A DNA stretch of 64,000 bases from Plasmodiophora brassicae (Eukaryota; Endomyxa; Phytomyxea; Plasmodiophorida; Plasmodiophoridae), in the NCBI GenBank assembly GCA_039704465.1, contig JASFAU010000020.1:1-64000 (forward strand), given 5' to 3'. The notes below the pieces were generated by a model, which saw only the letters and a program-made list of their open reading frames with translations, had not been told where the DNA came from and made no database searches. Position numbers and translations under genes: made by a program. The number at the start of each line of letters is the position of its first letter. Position 1 is the stretch's first letter. Below are positions 61,472 through 64,000 of this stretch, piece by piece.

Positions 61472-62911
61472 ATGGGTGCAGTTCGTACAGTGTGGAACGT
61501 TACGCCCCGCGGGAACGCGGACGGACGCGGAACATTCCGCGCCCGCGTGCCGTGCGTGGCCGGCATGTGCAGCTCGGCAGTGTGGGGCGTCATTTGGGTT
61601 TTTGAATGGGCGGCGACGTTTTGCGTCGGTGCTGACGACGGGATCATGATGGGGGCGTACGCCGCGCACGAGTGGGACGCCATTGTCGTCGGCGGCGGCA
61701 TCGTCGGGTCGCTGTTCGCCGCGCTGGCGTCCGCGTCGCCGGCGCTCCGCGGCCGACGCCTGCTGGTGCTGGAGGGGCGGCGCCCGGCGGCGAACCCGGC
61801 GCGCGTGTCGGCCGTGTCGCCGGCGTCCGCTGACGCGTTCCGGCGCGCCGGCGTCTGGCAGGACCGGATCCTGCCGCACGCCGCCCCGTACCGCCGGATG
61901 ATCGTCTGCGATCAGGACGGGCGCCTGCAGTTCGACGGCAACGATGACGGCGGCCCGCTCGGGTATGTCGTCGCGAACGACGTCCTGCAGGACGCGCTGT
62001 ACGAACGACTGACGACGCAGGCCGGCAACGCCGACCTCGAGTTCATCTGCCCGGCCACCGTCGAGTCCATCGATAACGCGCCGAACGAATGGCCCGGCGT
62101 CCGCATCGCCGGCCGCGACGGGCCGCTCGCCGCCCGGTTGCTGATCGGGGCGGACGGCGCCCGGTCCGTCGTGAAACGCGCGGCCGGAATCGGCACGTCC
62201 GGGCTGTCCTACAACCAGCACGGTCTGGTGGCGACCGTCCGCGTGGCAGCACCGTCGGCGACCGCCTGGCAAACGTATCTGCCGACGGGACCGCTCGCCG
62301 TCCTACCGTTGCAGGACGACCTGGCGTCGATCGTCTGGTCGGTTCCCGACGCGGACGTCGACGACCTGCAGGCCATGCCGAACGCGTCGCTCGTCCAGGC
62401 GCTGAACGACGCGCTGGGACGCGGCGACGCCCCGGACCCGAACTCGGTCCGGCGCATACTTCGCAAGGAGCACGTGCCGGCGCCCAAGGTCGTCGGGATC
62501 GTCGGGAAGCGTGCCGCGTTCCCGCTGCAGATGCAGCAGGCCGAGCGATACGTTGCCGAGCGCGTCGCGCTGATCGGCGACGCCGCCCATGTCGTGCACC
62601 CGCAGGCGGGCCAGGGGTTGAACCTGGGCATCCAGGACGCCGTCGACCTCGTCGGATGCCTCGAGGACGCGCACGGCTGGGACTGGGGCGACGTCCACCT
62701 GCTGAGGCAGTACGAGTCAAAGGCCTGGTCGAGGAACGCGCTGATGCTGGGCGGCGTCCACGTCATTGATCGCGTGTTCAGACCGCAGGGCGTGTTCGGC
62801 AGCCTGCGGCGTCTGGGCCTCGACCTGCTGAACGCGTCGCCCGACGCCAAGTCGCTCCTGGCCGCTGTGGCCATGGGCTCGCGGTCACCGCTCCATCCGC
62901 TAGCGGTCTGA
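61472..62911 (+). CDS. COQ6: Ubiquinone biosynthesis FAD monooxygenase COQ6
   Basis: 480 codons, intronless. After an Arg-rich presequence (start chosen at 61472; 61565 and 61646 are possible), the FAD-binding motif AIVVGGGIVGSLFAALASA appears, then LLVLEGR, the DG motif LLIGADGARSVVK, and VALIGDAAHVVHPQAGQGLN (the GD/P second FAD motif), followed by LNLGIQDAVDL. Order and spacing are those of the UbiH/COQ6 family. COQ6 hydroxylates the ring of coenzyme Q precursors at C5 in the mitochondrial inner-membrane CoQ synthome. The C-terminal HVIDRVF.PQGV and LRRLGLDLLNASP match this family. Full length. Confidence 0.9.
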   Translation: MGAVRTVWNVTPRGNADGRGTFRARVPCVAGMCSSAVWGVIWVFEWAATFCVGADDGIMMGAYAAHEWDAIVVGGGIVGSLFAALASASPALRGRRLLVLEGRRPAANPARVSAVSPASADAFRRAGVWQDRILPHAAPYRRMIVCDQDGRLQFDGNDDGGPLGYVVANDVLQDALYERLTTQAGNADLEFICPATVESIDNAPNEWPGVRIAGRDGPLAARLLIGADGARSVVKRAAGIGTSGLSYNQHGLVATVRVAAPSATAWQTYLPTGPLAVLPLQDDLASIVWSVPDADVDDLQAMPNASLVQALNDALGRGDAPDPNSVRRILRKEHVPAPKVVGIVGKRAAFPLQMQQAERYVAERVALIGDAAHVVHPQAGQGLNLGIQDAVDLVGCLEDAHGWDWGDVHLLRQYESKAWSRNALMLGGVHVIDRVFRPQGVFGSLRRLGLDLLNASPDAKSLLAAVAMGSRSPLHPLAV

Positions 62912-64000
62912 AACGTTCCTGCCGCCCCACACCTCACCGTGGCGCAACGCTGGCCGGATCGCCAGGTGATCGCACCCGACCTCGTCGCAGCACGCACCGA
63001 ATATATATTGCCCGCGTACCTACTCGCTCCGACACATCGTGCCGACGCCTGGAAACCCCATTCGGATCGGCGGACGACAACAAGGTCATCTCAGGACGGA
63101 GGCTGGCGGGGTCGCGCTGCCCCACAACCGGCCCTTGCACTGGCTGGATATCGTGGCGGTACGCTGCCCGTTGTCCTCTCAGGCCGCCCGACTGCAGGTA
63201 GGTAGTCGGGGGCGGGTGGCCGCCCGAACCACAGCAACCGAGCCAGCCCACCTACTGCTATGTGTCGGCATATTCGCCCCTCGAATTCCCGCTGATCGGG
63301 CCGCGGACGAATATGGGGCCAGATCAGGTTCGCATCGACGTGATCCGATAGCTGGTGCACGCAGCGTCTGCCACCTCCCACAGACGAGACCGCGGCAGCA
63401 CACGACGTCGCCACCAGCTGTGTCGCATTCGACCTTATTATGCGACCTGCTGTGCACGTTCGCATGATCCACCTGCGTGCGAATACACGTCGAATCGCAC
63501 TGTTTCGCTGTCGGGATTCCTTGGTGCAGGTTGCGATTGTCGCCACAGCTCACTGCGTCCGGAAGTACGAGCCAACCTTGTTCTATGGCATGGTACAGGG
63601 TCGATTTCATTTGCGTCTTGCGCTACCAGTTGTCACCCATACCACCCAGCACGGTCTGCTCATTTCTTGCGAAATTATGCGAATGGTGGTGGTCTTTGCA
63701 CTAGCAGCGATTGCGGCCTGCGTCCGGCTGAGCAATATGGCGCCCGTATCGTGACCAGCCCTGAGGTGACTGACGGCAGGGATGCGTTTATCAAACCGAG
63801 CGCGCAGCTGACGACAACGTTGAACGGCGACGGTCTTGAATGACGCCCGACGTCGCCCATTCCTGAGGCGTGACGCGGCGCGCACTATACGCGGTCAGAT
63901 TTAGGAGCCTGAACTGCCTCGGCGCGTACGGACAATGTCCGTGCTGTCATTTGCAATTGGATGCTGTCGTCGGCGGCCGAGACGTCCGTCCGAAACAAAC
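62912..64000. other. No supported gene
   Basis: Lower-GC sequence with short frames on both strands. A minus-strand frame (63,610-63,179) holds a Cys-rich stretch (CDTAGGDVVCCRGLVCG) but lacks a signal peptide or clean context. Confidence 0.45.

Noticed and set aside
63179..63610. Knottin-like Cys-rich peptide
   Set aside because: A CC...C cluster occurs in one short frame without signal peptide, paired cysteines or neighbouring copies.
1..64000. CRISPR arrays, rRNA, bacterial operons
   Set aside because: No regularly spaced short repeats, no rRNA-like segments, no ribosome-binding-site logic; introns show a eukaryote. A scan by eye for tRNA B-box motifs gave none in a plausible context.

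Overview
The window is nuclear DNA of a eukaryote. At least ten genes read through only when GT-AG introns of about 41-74 nt are removed, and the exon sums then come out as whole codons. Donors are mostly GTACGT, GTATGT or GTAAGT-like and acceptors are YAG. The sequence is GC-rich and genes are close together. The mix of a class C (GABA-B-like) receptor, 7TM-RGS proteins, a Crypton-like recombinase, a CACTA/Tnp2 transposase relic and a GH114 glycosidase suggests an early-diverging (zoosporic-type) fungus or a related protist. The lineage is inferred, not proven.

Layout. (1) 1-1.3 kb: frameshifted tyrosine recombinase. (2) 1.6-8.3 kb: a U-box protein, an unresolved minus-strand gene, a globin-like frame and a degenerate ubiquitin-protease-like fragment. 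(3) 8.9-14.0 kb: an 11-exon class C GPCR and a 7TM-RGS gene, both on the minus strand. (4) 14-18 kb: decayed duplicated DNA, a perfect 42-bp palindrome and a Tnp2 fragment. (5) 18.2-30.3 kb: a tandem array with a 5,181-bp unit (2.3 copies) carrying three copies of an 8-exon protein-kinase-like gene. (6) 31.1-33.5 kb: a second copy of the RGS block. (7) 34.4-36.6 kb: a broken Tnp2 transposon with an internal foldback. (8) 36.6-45.7 kb: an ASC-1-type zinc-finger gene, a proline-rich WH2 protein, a GH114 enzyme, a third 7TM-RGS gene, a Skp1-like/ankyrin fusion and a 7TM protein. (9) 46-62.9 kb, the gene-dense and stable part: a secreted-type kinase-like protein, a giant coiled-coil protein, an alpha/beta hydrolase, a mitochondrial PPR protein, a J-FN3-CCCH fusion, a spinster-like MFS transporter and COQ6.

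Themes. Five putative membrane-signalling genes (class C GPCR, three 7TM-RGS, one small 7TM) lie in 37 kb and fit a G-protein sensing locus that is expanding by duplication. Three genes point to ubiquitin (U-box, USP-like, Skp1-ankyrin). The left half is repeat-rich and still rearranging. The right half is ordinary housekeeping sequence, including a divergent COQ6/MFS pair. The strongest unusual items are the kinase array with its unequal-crossover signature and conserved 9-nt microexon, the J-FN3-CCCH fusion, the 7TM-RGS expansion, and the transposon foldback.
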